From: Salvator merianae | Lineage: Eukaryota > Chordata > Lepidosauria > Squamata > Teiidae | Direction: 5' to 3' | NCBI GenBank assembly: GCA_003586115.2 | Contig: QVOM02000042.1 | Span: 31,983,679 to 32,047,678 of the forward strand | Length of the DNA stretch: 64,000 nt | Part shown: piece by piece, positions 34,313 through 46,958 of the stretch | How the letters are laid out: the number at the start of each line of letters is the position of its first letter | Numbering within the stretch: position 1 is the stretch's first letter | Position numbers and translations under genes: made by a program | Notes under the pieces: generated by a model | Told to the model about the DNA's origin: nothing | What the model saw: only the letters and a program-made list of their open reading frames with translations | Databases searched by the model: none

Positions 34313-35062
34313 TAGGCATGTGCAAATTTGGTTCATTTTAGAACAGTCTGAATCAAACCATTCAGTTCAACCCTGTTTGATCTGAATCAACCCCTGTTTG
34401 ATTTGAATCAAACCAACCACCTGTTCAAAAGTGCTGGTTCAATCTGAAGTGACCCAGGTGTGTTTGATTAAACACAATCCAACTGAATAAAGATATGCAA
34501 AATTCATTTTGCATTCAAATATTCGATTAAGTAGTTTGCTTTCATGGATATTTGAATTGAATCAAAATTGTGCTTTTCCGCATCTTCAGAGTTCAGTCGA
34601 ACTGAACCAGTCTCTTCTTTCATGAAAGCAGAATATTAGTTTGAATATTCACATTTTTGCTGTGGTTTAACCTATGAAGAGGACATTTTCAGCAGTGAAA
34701 ACATCATGAAAACTGCAAAAACGGATGCATAAACCCTCTTTTTCAGCATTGAGATTTGCTGATGAAGTGAAAATCCAGATTTTCATTTCAACAGTGAATT
34801 GAAAATGTGAATTTCATTCATGCACAACACTATACTGAATGGTTCAATTCAAACTTTCTAAAATAACCCTATCTGACTTTTTGTTACAAATGAGAATTGT
34901 TCAATGATGCACCTGTGTGATTGCACAATTTTCATGAAAAAAATGGACAGTTCATGAACTGAGTTTGATCTAGAACCAGGTTGACTATGTTCGACCTGGT
35001 TCTAGATGGAACCAAACTCAACAAGGTTTGTTTCAGTTCAAACCAAACTATGCACATTTCTA
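34313..35062. mobile_element. hAT-like non-autonomous element, TAGGGATGTGCA family, 750 bp, AT-rich type
   Basis: It starts TAGGCATGTGCAAATTTGG and ends CTATGCACATTTCTA. CTCCTATA (34305-34312) and GTCCTATG (35063-35070) match at 6 of 8 positions, and the SINE continues across that point, which confirms the insertion. Inside is a hairpin: TTTGATCTAGAACCAGGTTG at about 34966 faces CCTGGTTCTAGATGGAACC at about 34997. CAAACC and GGTTTGA words dominate. It is not coding. Confidence 0.85.
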
Positions 35063-35108
35063 GTCCTATGTTCTAGTCCCACACACTAATCACCACACTA
35101 TATGTCAA
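35063..35108 (-). repeat. tRNA-headed SINE, head part, minus strand
   Basis: GTTCTAGTCCCACACACTAA, followed by TCACCACACTATATG, matches the complement of a tRNA-like head with a TAGTGGTTA-like A box. With 34160-34312 it restores one continuous SINE. Confidence 0.75.
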
Positions 35109-35801
35109 TAGAAGTGGGTTGGTTGTTTTTTTTTAGGTTGTGGATTTTTAATAGCTCTTATTATATGCCAGGTCCTATCTCAAGTGTTTGATTTTATTTT
35201 TTTTTAATCATTTTGTACAATATGCACAAATGTATGCAAAAACATTTCCAATCACAAGGAAGTAGAGCTGGGAATTAATTTCAGCAAGTAAATTTACATG
35301 TGACCCAGTGCAGATTCCTGAAATCTTTTTCAAATTAACCCAATATCAACAGTTTCCATCATCTACATGTATTATGAATTAATTCAATGCAACTCACAAA
35401 ATTGTATACAGAGCAAGTTCTTTATATACTACATCCTTCAGCAGAGCAGTGCTTCACTTAGCTGTGATCTGGCAGAAAATGAACACCTACAGGAAAAATC
35501 CAGGAGTTGTTTTCTTCTCTTGAGCATACAGCTTCTGGCTGCCAGCCTATGAATGAAGAGGGAGCAGAGAAATTAAGACTCATCATCTGCCTCTACCCTG
35601 GCACCTTCTAGATCTGTTGATTGGGGAACATCAATCAAACCAGTAGATACATGGCTGCTGTGCCCAACACATCTGCTACTGCTGGACTTAATGCCACAAA
35701 GGAACTGTAAAAATGAACATAATGATGTTCCTAAAAACAGAAGCAAAGTATCAGCCTTGAAGAAAGTCAGGTTTCAGGGGGTGAGAAGGTACAGATTTTT
35801 C

Positions 35802-35802
<1 letters not shown>
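35109..35802. other. Unassigned DNA
   Basis: No feature is recognised. Confidence 0.4.
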
Positions 35803-35872
<70 letters not shown>

Positions 35873-35874
35873 CT
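35803..35874. repeat. (TTTC)n microsatellite
   Basis: About 17 TTTC units. Confidence 0.95.
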
Positions 35875-36042
35875 TTCATGCATCACAGTTTGCTGTATGA
35901 GTTCCATACTTTTATACTCTTGCAAGAACTTATCAAAGTTAGTGAAGCCACAAGCTGTCTCATTTATCTACATTCCTTGCAGTTATATAGAGTTTTGTTT
36001 GGGAAAATGAGAACAGCATGGGTGATCTTTCCTAAAACATTT

Positions 36043-36044
<2 letters not shown>

Positions 36045-36087
<43 letters not shown>
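36045..36087. repeat. (TA)n microsatellite
   Basis: About 21 TA units. Confidence 0.95.
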
Positions 36088-36091
<4 letters not shown>

Positions 36092-36991
36092 AGACAGGAA
36101 ATCAGATAGCAGATTGTACTACTATTATTGTTTTATATTTTGCTGGAGATGGGAAGGCTATTTCCCATTAATAAGGAAACTCAGCTCTGACCTGCTGTCT
36201 TTTTTTGCAAGAAGCTTGCTGTTGATTTTTTTCCTCTGTGTTCTGATTCCAAGTGCCAAGCATGATATAGCGCTTCTGCTTGCCAGTGCTAATTATGATC
36301 CATGTGTACTGCTGTTACTCTGAGTGGGAATAATCAGAAAATCCTCCAGGACTGAAATGACAAGGCTTTTCAGCTTGGCCTACAGACACAGACATTGCAG
36401 ATAGGTGGCAGGGCATCATTCTTTTTCACAGTACGAGTACAAGGCAAGATCTGTTTGCAAACATGGAATTAGAAATGGGGACACCATAAGGTCTATCTAG
36501 AAATGAAAAGCTTATGTTAACTCTCAACTGTGGAATTCAAACTGCAAGAAAATTAGATTTGCTGCAGTCAATGAATAATAAGAAGGTGAAATCAAGGCTG
36601 ACCCTATGAGAGTTATCTCTCTCTATATAATTTATTTACAATCCATGACCAAAACTGCAAAATGCGGCACAGGAAAATATTAACAAGCGGTAGTGGGGGA
36701 ACAGCAGAAATTTAAAATTAGAATTAAATAGAGCTAAACATCTGTTAACTCAATTGTCTTATAATGATGGTATTTAAGCAGAATTTGGCAACCGTCTTGT
36801 AAAGGCATGTTTAAAATCCAAAAGTAACAATACTGTGTAAAATTTGATTGGTCTTTCAGAAAACTGAGACAGGATTGGGGATAAGTATTTCAGACAATTA
36901 TCTTTGTAAAGTGAACAATATAGGCAAAAGAAAAAAAATGATCCAGAGTTTCTCCTGCTTCTTCCTTGCATGGACAGAGATAGATATTCTG
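36088..36991. other. Unassigned DNA
   Basis: No gene or repeat is recognised. Confidence 0.4.
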
Positions 36992-37184
36992 CAGCGATGG
37001 CTAGTCAGTTTAAGTGTGGGTGTTTGCTCATTGATGGAAGGGAAGATTGCTGGCCACAAAAACACGCCCCTCCCTGGGTGGGTCTTGCAGTGGCCTGCTG
37101 CGGAAAAATGCAGACCCTGCAGCCAGCAATCTCCCCTTCCAGCGACTTGCAAACACCCATGCTTAAAGTGATGAGCTGTAGCTG
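36992..37184. mobile_element. 193-bp palindromic MITE-like element
   Basis: TTTAAGTGTGGGTGTTTGC (37010-37028) faces GCAAACACCCATGCTTAAA. The arms continue inward as GGAAGGGAAGATTGCTGGC facing GCCAGCAATCTCCCCTTCC, and outward to CAGCGATGGCTAG facing GAGCTGTAGCTG. The centre is a GC-rich loop. Only one copy is present in the window, so it could also be a private palindrome. Confidence 0.75.
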
Positions 37185-37449
37185 ATGTTCTGCAAAGTGA
37201 ATTTTGGCATTCCTGCCAGATGGGAGAGCTGAAAATCTAAACTGATTTGTCACTAGAAGACTGTATAGGTAATTTGGTCACTGAGAGATTGTGTAGGAAA
37301 TAGGTCTGCTAGGAAAAAAAACAAAAAAACAAAACTGTTATCAGTTTGAAAATTGACATCCTGAATCTGCTGTTTCATAACCACTAAAGCCTTGTGGGGA
37401 CCCATAGTTCGTAGAGTATGGTGTGAAAGTCCAAAACCAAGTGTTTTTC

Positions 37450-38850
37450 CCAAGTAGCTTGTTGATTGTCAAGAAGGATGAGAGGGGTTAAACCTGATGG
37501 AGAAAAGGAATCTCAGCCAATTCTCAAATTTTAGTAGCCAAGTTCTGGCTTCTAAAGAAAGGGGTCCAGCCTCCAACAGTAGATGCAAAACAAAGCACCA
37601 AAGATTGTTGACTTTTTTCATGTAGGAGAAATCACTATATGTGCAGGTTTGGAAGCTATATAGAAGTTGTGGAACTATTTTGTCTTTAAAAGCTTTAATA
37701 GCTAATGGAACGTACCATCCTCCTTGAGGGCCATTAGAGCTTTCTCCTGCTGAAACTATGACTTGAGTTTCCTGGGTCTTATCGAGCCTGACTTTTGAAT
37801 GTCACTGTCTAGATATTTATAAATCTTGATCTGTCCAACAGAGTGTTTATATGCCAAGAATGGGTCGCATGCTGCCTACTTACAACCTTAACTTTGGTTT
37901 CGCATAGTTTATACTTAATTTCTCTTCATCACAGCATTCAGCAAACACATGCGATGCTTTCTTTAAGACTCTTTCAGAGGTTGAAAGGATGACCATTTGC
38001 CGCCAGCATATAATAGAGCTGGATTGAGTCTGTTGGCAAGAGAGGTAGCTTGAAAGCTGGAATTTCTGATAGAAGTTATAACTGAACTTATATAAAAGAT
38101 AAATAGCAATTGTATCAGAACACATGCCTCTGTCATACCCTTATTAACTGCTGCTGGATGTTAAGATGGCCTTGGGATGGTGGCACACTTTGAGATTATT
38201 GTTCTCATGCAGACCATGAATTAAGGCCAGCAAGTTCCTGTCTATTGAGGTGATGCAGAGTTTTGACCATAATCTTCACAAGGAATTGTATCAAAAGTGG
38301 ATTTAATATTGATGAAAGCAGAGTAGAAAGCACCATAGGATTTTTGGGAATATGTGTTGATGAGGTAAAGTAGGGTAAGAAAGACAGCAAACCAATGTTG
38401 AATGAACTGCTCTGAATCCTGGAAGGCCATTATTAACATCAAATCAATGTGGACATATTTGGAATAAATAGTGGGCACATACCTTACTATATTGAGAAGG
38501 CTAAATGGGTGATAATTGACTGGTTTGATTTTGTCAATTTCTACACCCTACTCTTTTGGTATTTGAAGGGTTTTGTAAACCAGGATGCAAGGACAAATCA
38601 AGCGGTCATTATTTAGCTTGAAGCATTTGAGTGGAATGGAATCTACACTGTGACCTTTTCCAACTTCATCTGGGCCATTAAAGAGTTTATTTGTCTTATG
38701 TTGATAGAACAAAGCTCAGGGAGTTCAGCAATTCCATCAGGAAGAAATGGGACTTCCTATGGTGTTTCTGCAATGAAGTCTAGATGTTGCTTAGGGGGAA
38801 GAGAAGTGCTGGAGGCAATTTTCCAGAAAGAAACAAAGTAATTCCTATTG
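37450..38850 (-). pseudogene. Non-LTR retrotransposon reverse transcriptase relic, minus strand
   Basis: Read on the minus strand, 38640 down to 38480 gives GPDEVGKGHSVDSIPLKCFK and then VEIDKIKPVNYHPFSLLN, like the KTDPANYRPISLL region of reverse transcriptases. Next comes YSAFINIKSTFDTIP (about 38350-38290), like YAAFIDLKSAFDSIP. The active site reads YAGG at 37999-38010 in place of YADD, followed by a frameshift and MVILSTSERVLKKA. FAECCDEEKLSINYAKPKL follows. Both catalytic aspartates are glycine. The clade is unresolved; it is neither BovB nor the L2 type seen elsewhere in the window. Confidence 0.8.
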
Positions 38851-40619
38851 GTGGTTTGAATAAGCTTAGAACAAGTGTTCTGCTGGGTTTCTTTTCCCCT
38901 TTTTAATAAGATTTTGTAATCCCTTTTGAAACATAGAAGTTCAGGAGGAAAGGATTTTCCATTAGAACTTTATAAGAGAGTTATCTACTAGTTTTTGTTA
39001 AACTATTTTAACTATTTTGTGGTGTTGGAAAAGACCCTTTATATCCTGTAGTTTGTATTTTAATCCATTCTAAAATATTCTAAGGAACATGGCTAGGCTT
39101 AAATAAGAGATGAGGCAGTCAAGCAAGATCTACTTCCAAAGTTCCTCATACCAACTGTTCTTCCAACTTTCATGCATTTACTCTAAAGTAGAAAGGAGAA
39201 CCTGTGTTGGGAGGTTCAGATCTTCCTGTATGTGTCTATATTCAATACTTGATGGTAAAAAGAGGTTGACAATGGATCAGGGTACATAGGACTTTTAAGC
39301 AAGGTTAGCATACTCTGCACAGATTGAGTCCTTTTTCTTTGGCAGAATCTACACCATTGCAGTTCTGCCATTTCTAAAATCAGAGCACTTGCTCCAAGTC
39401 ATAAAAGAGAAAACATGCTGTTTGCATGCCCCCCCCCCCCTGTCCACAGCAACATAGATGTCAAAGCTGGTGAACTTTTGTTCCCTGGCTTTGACATTTT
39501 TGTCCAGGACCATTTCAGGAGGCACAGGAAGTAGCGGCAAAAGTCATCCAATTTCAGTGTCTTCCAAAATACAGCCACACTATGTGGATCTCTGGAACTG
39601 CTTCAAAGTAGGTCTTCACAGTGGTGGTGGGGGCAGCAGAGGAGGAGAAAATGTTGGTAGAGTTTTGTGCATTGCTGTGAAAGTGTTGTTGATAGCACTT
39701 TCCTCACCTCTGGAATGGAATGTTTCCTTGATGGGTGGGGAACGTGCAATCCTTGCATGCTTCAAGCACTCCCATGACACCCTTTTATCATTCTCCTGCT
39801 ACCTGAAGATACCTATGCAACGAATGGAATATAGGTAAACATCCTCAGAAAGTGTTCTACTTTGCTTTTAGTGCTGGTCTTACAGCTGGCCACAAACAAC
39901 TCTAATGTCAGACTAGTTGTGGCTGATGTATTGTACTAGATTGATTCTGTGCATGCACACCTTTATAAAATCAACTGTGCTGTGCTTGCTGCACTGCTGC
40001 TACACAATCTCCATTTGTTCTTTCCTAATCTATATGAAATAGAAGGAAAGAGGGGGAAAGAAGTGAGCCAGCAGCAGCAACTGAAAACCTAATGAGTAAG
40101 CTGACACTGCTACACCACAGTGAAGGTGTCTCCACTCTCATCCCTCTTTATGATAAAGAGAGCAGGGGAGCACAACAGCATTTCACAATTCAGTAAACAC
40201 AACATAAACTCAGATAAAGGTGATGGTGGTGGAACAATGTGACACATATTGTGCACTTCTGCTTACAACAACTTTTGATTTGACCTCTAGGGCACAGCTG
40301 GTCCTTTGCAGTACATTAAACTGAAGTTCCTTTGAATACCTTATAAATTCCAGCCATTGTGGCAAGCCACCATTCCTTTAAAGTAAATAATTGTTCACAC
40401 AAAAGATCTGGAATTGTATAATCAATGGTCCTAATTTAGCTTTTTGTACATTTTATTCAGGTATCAGTGGAAATCAGATATAAGTATTGTTTATTAGTCA
40501 CAGACATGTAAAAATGTGTAAATATGCACAATGATGTTTAAAATATTGGGATATGTATTTCATTGATGGATTTTCTTCAGCTAAAGGATAGTGTTTTCCT
40601 GCTCATATGATCCTGATTC
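38851..40619. other. Unassigned DNA
   Basis: A C run lies at 39430-39440. Otherwise no gene or repeat is recognised. Confidence 0.4.
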
Positions 40620-40880
40620 TAGAGATGTGCATGAATTTAAATTGGATGCTCAGTTTGAATTGAACTGATCACACCTTTATTCAGTTTGAATTCAAACGCT
40701 TTTTCTTCATACAGACAGAATGTTTGGTTTGAATGCAAAGATTTCAAACACCTTGGATTGCCTTGAACACCCCTTAGTTTGATTCAAATTCATACTCTGT
40801 TTTTAAGAAGCAGAGTGTTTGATTCAAACCTTTCAAATGCCTCTGTTTGATTCAAGCAGGTTTCAACCTGAACCAAGTTC
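40620..40880. mobile_element. Partial hAT-like element, TAGGGATGTGCA family, AT-rich type
   Basis: The left end TAGAGATGTGCATGAAT is intact and is followed by the TTTGAATT and TTCAAAC words of this group. Similarity fades by about 40880 without a right end. Confidence 0.6.
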
Positions 40881-42559
40881 CAAAAAATATCAGAAGTGAA
40901 TAAAAAGATAATAACTAATTCATTTTCAAAAGAAGGTTTGGAATAGAATGCAAATCTGTTTCCTAGAAATATTAAATCTTTTTGTGTATATATGTACTAT
41001 GGGAACTAAAGACAGTGCAAGTTCCTGATAGCATCTTTGCAGAAAGCTACAACTTTTAATTCTTGCTATTTTTATTGTAAATTCAATAAGAAATAAAATA
41101 AACTGTTACAATTTGCATTTATGTGATGCTGATGAAATTGTATTTCAAAATAATACAATGCTGGCTGAGTACTTAATTTAATCTTTTTCAAATTTCACTT
41201 AAAGAGACATATAAAGAACTTGGTAATTGAACTGATGTACACTTGTTAAATTATTGTGGGCTTTCTTAATTAATTGTTTAGATTCAATAATCTAACTTTG
41301 TTTTGAAGCCAAGAAGTAAAACATATTTGAAAATGATCTTATACTTAGTGCTTCTTCATATAAGCAAATAAGACACCATGCAATCTCTTTTAATTATCCT
41401 CTGGATAAATTTGCACAAATCTGCATGCCATTGTGCTCTATAGGTGCTGCTTGTAGCCAGAAGACTAAAAAAGGCAGTGTCATAGTTATTGCAATTGGTG
41501 TATATACAGTACCTGAATCACTACTTAATTCTCTATTTTCAAGAGTGGGAAACAAAAACACAGAGATCATTATTTACGACTGTGAATGATTCAAGACCAG
41601 AGATGTTGTCACTGATGGATTTACCTTTGCCACTTATCTATATTTCTTACTGTGTATATTTTTGATTCCTTTATCAGATACAGTTAAACTGAACCACCAT
41701 ATGCCCAGCCAGAGAAACTTGTCAGGACCCCCCCCCCAACCACCGTTTCTGATGGTTGGACAGCAGGCTACCTAAGAGAGCAGAAAGGAGACTGACTGGC
41801 ACCAGGAGGTGTTAGTCTGGACTAGCATTAACAGAACAACAGAAGGAAGAAAGTAAACTCTTACTCATTGTTCATGGTTCTTATTATGTACAGTTCTATA
41901 ATGTACACTTTGGCATAACTGGTGCAACTTCTTACTATCAAGGAGGTCTAATAAAGTAAAGTGGAAAAGTGTTACCCTGGAAATCATTACCCAACAAATT
42001 TGCATTGACAGGATTTATGACTATATAGGATAAGATACCAATAAACATTTGGCAAAGTGACTCTGTTAACCTGACCCTTGAAGACACCCCCCTCACCTTT
42101 TCACCTCTTTCCCTACCCCATCAGTGACTATAGTGCTACAAAAATATAAATGTGGTGGCACATTTAGTAGCTTCTTCCATAACATTAACCTACAGTATAA
42201 CTAAACTGACCATCTGTGGGAAAGTGCATTATAAATCAATAAAGAATTTGTGTGCTTGTATGTGCATGCATTCATGCATGCATGCATATGCAAAAAAATA
42301 GTGTAGACTACATAGATTTGCACCAGATTAAATATCTCTTTGAGCCAGACACCAGGCACTGGAGTTGCAAGTGTAATTTTCTATATGCGTACATCTTTCC
42401 CCCACCCTTTAGGCTGTCTTTCTTTTACAGCTCCTGACCTCTATCAGATTTTTATCCAAAGACAAACAAAACTTCCAAAATGCAGCAAAAAGAAAGTCAT
42501 TTCTTCCACTCACTTTCTACTTCTGAACAATCAGTCAGTAGGACAAATGAAGAACTAGA
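40881..42559. other. Unassigned AT-rich DNA
   Basis: No feature is recognised apart from a short C run at 41729-41737 and (TGCA)n-like words at 42264-42290. Confidence 0.4.
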
Positions 42560-42560
42560 C

Positions 42561-42624
<64 letters not shown>

Positions 42625-42627
42625 TCC
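42560..42627. repeat. (CTTT)n microsatellite
   Basis: About 16 CTTT units. Confidence 0.95.
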
Positions 42628-43522
42628 AAATAAGAGGAAGTTTTAGCAGGACACACTCTCTCTATAATATTCCAGATAAAACACAAGGAAGACCAGATGT
42701 AGGACATTTTGCTTTTGCACAATATTGTGTTGTTTTTCTATAGATAGTAATTTATTTCTATATATGTTGAATACTTCTCCTTGCTAAAAACTACTCTCTG
42801 TTGATATTTGGTTTAAGAATGTCTCAAAGTTATATTCTTATTTCTGTTAAGTATGTTTTCATAGAAATTGCTAAACATTAGTTAGCATGAAATATTCTCA
42901 ACACATAAATTCAATTGTACGTATGTTATAAATAAAGGAATTCTTACCAATGCTTATGATCTGATAATTTTTTCCCGTTAAATTGACTGATTTCATCGTG
43001 AACACAGAAAGGCGAGCAGATGTACATATTAAGGTGCTATATATAATATGTATTGAAATTTCCAAATAAAAATTGCAGACTATAAATTTCAGTCTTTGTA
43101 GTATATAATATCCCTGGGAATGTTAATATATAATGAAGATGACAGTGATGATGACGACAACGATGATGATGATTATAGCTCCCATTAATATAAAAGACAA
43201 TTAGCTGATATCTTAGGAAAAAAGTGAAGGGTCTCAGTTGAATCTTCCAGGGTGAAAATATTTGCAATACTATTGACTAAACAATTAGAAATAAGACATA
43301 AGAGCAGATGCAGCATCTTATTTTTCTTAAAAATGTGACAGCTAAGTTCATGCTGAGTCTGGTCACAGTCTTAAACTAATATTTTATTGTAGAAAAGTGT
43401 CTTATTTGTTAGTGTATCAATCAGTCTTTGTCAAACTAGTTGTGTTGGTGGTTGGTAAAGGCTACTGTAATTATTGTCTATCCTGATTACCCATGAAATA
43501 GACTACTTATTTCTTTCCACAG
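42628..43522. other. Unassigned DNA
   Basis: A GAT-rich run lies at about 43137-43176. No gene is recognised. Confidence 0.4.
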
Positions 43523-43555
43523 AGAACTGGAGCGAATCGTAATTGCCAACATAAG
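43523..43555 (+). other. Candidate 33-nt microexon
   Basis: A pyrimidine-rich stretch ending TTTCTTTCCACAG is followed by 33 bases and then GTAATT, a fair donor with AAG in front. The length is a multiple of three. In the phase that starts after one base it reads ELERIVIANI without a stop, and another phase is also open. I do not recognise the peptide. Such signals also arise by chance in 64 kb, so this is only a candidate. Confidence 0.2.
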
Positions 43556-44988
43556 GTAATTTAATTGATAAATAGTAGACTTGTTTTGTGGTAAAGATCA
43601 CTACCCAAAGCAGTTTATAAATCAAAATGGAAGCCCCATCTACATGTAAGGGGGATTGACTGTATTGCCACTTCCATGTATTCACAGCCAAATGCATACG
43701 CAACCAGATGGTTGTACATAATGCGTCACTGATTAGGACACTGTGAGACCTCTGGAGAATTGTGCTGTTGGTATTTACACAAGATTTTTACACATCATTT
43801 TGATTGCATCTTTGGCAGCTGAAACTCCTAGCTCCAGTATGGTATGAGTTTCCCCAAAAGAAGATTTCTAACCTAGTGCATAATTATACCTTCCATTTTG
43901 CCTCCTAAAGCCAGGTGAGAATTCAAACCAGAGGCAGAGGCAACCTTGAAACTCTGTAGGATATCCTCATTTTTCCACTCCTTACCTCTGCCCCTCCCAT
44001 CAGCAGAATACATGGTTAATATACATATAGGAATATACTATAACCATATTGAGCATAAAACACAAATATGAACATGTAATAACAAACAGTGATAACATAG
44101 ATTGAATATGATTATCCAATAAGAGTGCTTTCACCATAAGACTGAATAACTGGAGTAATTAAATGCCTTCATTTATGGCATGGTATGGATGATCATACAG
44201 AGAACGAACCACATGGCAGTCATCAGGACTGTCCTCTTGAGTGAAAAGCTTTTTTCCCCCACTAAACATAAATGCAGAAATGTTTCTGTCTTTACATTTC
44301 ATAAAAGGCACTATTGTGGAACAAGCTTTCTTCTGATCCCTGTTAAGCAGTATGTAATATTATTAAGCTAAGTAATAGCGGTCAGTGGAAAAACAGAGAA
44401 TTGGCAGTTGTTAACTTAACTTTGTTCAAAATACAGTTCACTGGTTCTGCTTTGCTGGTTACTGCTACAAACAGCACGTGCTGATAGAAGGATGAAGATG
44501 ACTCAGTTGCCCGACTAAGCAAGAAGATATTGGAGCTCACATTTAAGGGGAGCTGATATGGAGGTTGATAATTTAACAATTTAATTCAGTAATGCACGGC
44601 AGCCAGTGCAGAACTCTCAAGATATGACAGCATGGCAAAAAACAGTGAATAATCTTTAGCAGTCACTTTGAACTCTGACCTGGTCCTTCATGTCATTAAC
44701 AATCTTTTTGGAAGCTTTAAGCAAGCAGCATAATTATGAAATAGCAAGATTGATCCTGACCTGTATCCTTACTAATGGTTTTATTCCTCTCATCCAATCA
44801 AAATCTTTCTGGTACTTTGATTCATATTTTGATCTGAGATTCCATGGCACCCAGCCAACACAATTTCTTTATATATTCTTTGATCCTCCATTGAAGATTC
44901 TCTCAAATTCAATCAGTGCAGCTGCCTGGAAGTTTGCTTTGTTTTTGCTTATTCCCCTGCTGCAAGGACAGAACAGGACAGTTTCTTA
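43556..44988. other. Unassigned AT-rich DNA
   Basis: No gene or repeat is recognised. Confidence 0.4.
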
Positions 44989-44990
44989 TA

Positions 44991-45360
44991 CACAGGGTGC
45001 TTCAAAAAGATGGATCCAATTTGAAATTGCTATATCATGGCAACCACTAACTGCCCATGAATGAAACTCTTCCCACTTGAAAGGGCAGGGCACAGAGTTG
45101 AAAACGATTACCACTAGATGTGTCTCCCAGCGCACAAACAGCCCCTTGGCTCAGACACTTTGAGCGGCATTTGGGACGAATTCAGCTATTCTCTTGATGT
45201 TCTCCATACAGCAGGTGGAAGGCACATAGAACATTTATAAAATGGTTAGTAAAACTTGATAACTCACTAAACCATTTGTAACTTCTGGTGTAATTGTAAC
45301 ATATTGCCATCGTGAAATATACGGCTTTGAAATTGGGTCCAACTTTTTGAAACACCCTGT
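44991..45360. mobile_element. 370-bp mariner-like non-autonomous element
   Basis: CAGGGTGCTTCAAAAAGATG, continuing GATCCAATTTGAAAT, at the left is mirrored by ATTTCAAAGCCG-like ATTGGGTCCAACTTTTTGAA and ACACCCTG at the right. TA flanks both ends closely. CAGGGTGTTTC ends with a TA target are common in the Tc1/mariner superfamily. The body has no transposase motifs. Confidence 0.82.
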
Positions 45361-45362
45361 AT

Positions 45363-46884
45363 ATTATGCAATTATTTATCAGTTCCAAATATATGCAGAA
45401 TTATGTTTCACAACATTTCTACATTTTTGTACAATAAATACTAGCCCTCTCTGCAATAGCTAGTGATTTACTTCTCATTGTGATTGAAAAATGGAAAGCA
45501 GGGAGGCAAATTAATAATTTCAGTTAGCATTTTTCCCCCCAAGAGAACTGGCAAAAATAATGCACTTTTAATAATCTTATATTACAAAGCTATATATTTA
45601 CTATCAGGTATGAATCGTGTTGCTTGCAGCAAGCCAATGTACTCATTAATATAGCGATCATCTCCTTCTAGCATGGGTAGAACTTTGAGAAATCACACCT
45701 GTGCTTTTTTCATCATGTTTAAGTCATTACTAGTGTTTCATGCTTACTCCAAACCTGTATGAAATGGTGCCATGTTCAAATTTCATAAGCCTCCTGTTCC
45801 TTGCATTGTGGATACAAGATGTTCAGACAAAATGGGTACAAGATATCACTAACTAGATAGCAGGAATAGGACATCGTGCTTAGTTTGTGAAAGTTTTATG
45901 CAAGCAACTCATGATGGAATGTGATCACTATGTGCAATTCACCACCATGTGCAATTTTCATAAACATTCAACAAACAGGATGTGACATTATTGAACCACT
46001 GCATGACATTTGCAGAACAAACATAGATGTTCTTGACTAAAGGAAGCAACTGTGGCCTTCCTCAGAGAAACAAGGAAAGGGAACTGCAAAAGTTCCCATT
46101 TTAAAAAAAGATGTTCTTGAGAACATCATATTCTGATTTTAACTATTTGCCACTGAATCTTTGAAGACAGGGCTCATTGCAGTGAATCCCATAAGTTAAA
46201 ATTTATTGGATAAAGATATAATTTTATTTATTTATTTATTTATCTGTAATCTACTACAAATTTATTACTCAAATTGCCACCAGTTTCAATATTATTCTGG
46301 GCAAGTAGTGGGTTAAAGAAGGAAATGGGCAATTCCCTTTAATCAGTTTCTTCATGTAATTTATAAGATTATAAACATCTGTGAATCTCCCTTTTTATTA
46401 AAAAATATTTGAATATTTCTGATTATCTGAATAGGAAAAGAGAAATTCAGAATATGTTAACAGCTATGTAACTATAATTCAGATTTATTTATTTTTTTCC
46501 TTATGATGTATTCTGGTTTAAAAATATGCCTTTCTGAATAAAACTAAGATCCAAAATTATTGTTTTCTAAAGGATGACTTGTATAGCAGGGTCTCAAACT
46601 GTGGCCCTTCAAAGACTCCTGGATTGCTGCATTTTATTCAGATCATTCTGTTCCAGTTCCTACATATTTATAGAGTATAAATAATAGTTTCTTCTTTCTC
46701 TAAAAAGTGACCCATTTGTAACCAGAAATGATTGCAGTCATAGAAAGACTGATTGCATGTGACAGGTATAAAGTATCAGTTCACCAGACTGAAAATAGTC
46801 TGGAAAAGGCACAATGATAAATACATATAGCTAATTATCTGAGGCACATTTTGCAAACAAAAAGTGAGAGGGAGAGAGAAAAAA
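45363..46884. other. Unassigned AT-rich DNA
   Basis: A short TTTA run lies at 46224-46243. Nothing else is recognised. Confidence 0.4.
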
Positions 46885-46958
46885 AGGAAGGAAGGAAGGA
46901 AGGAAGGAAGGAAGGAAGGAAGGAAGGAAGGAAGGAAGGAAGGAAGGAAGGAAGGAAA
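46885..46958. repeat. (GGAA)n microsatellite
   Basis: About 18 GGAA units; the Glu-Gly-Arg-Lys open frame through it is an artefact. Confidence 0.95.

Noticed and set aside
44690..45064. 124-codon open frame
   Set aside because: It runs into the inverted end of the mariner-like element and has no domain or coding bias.
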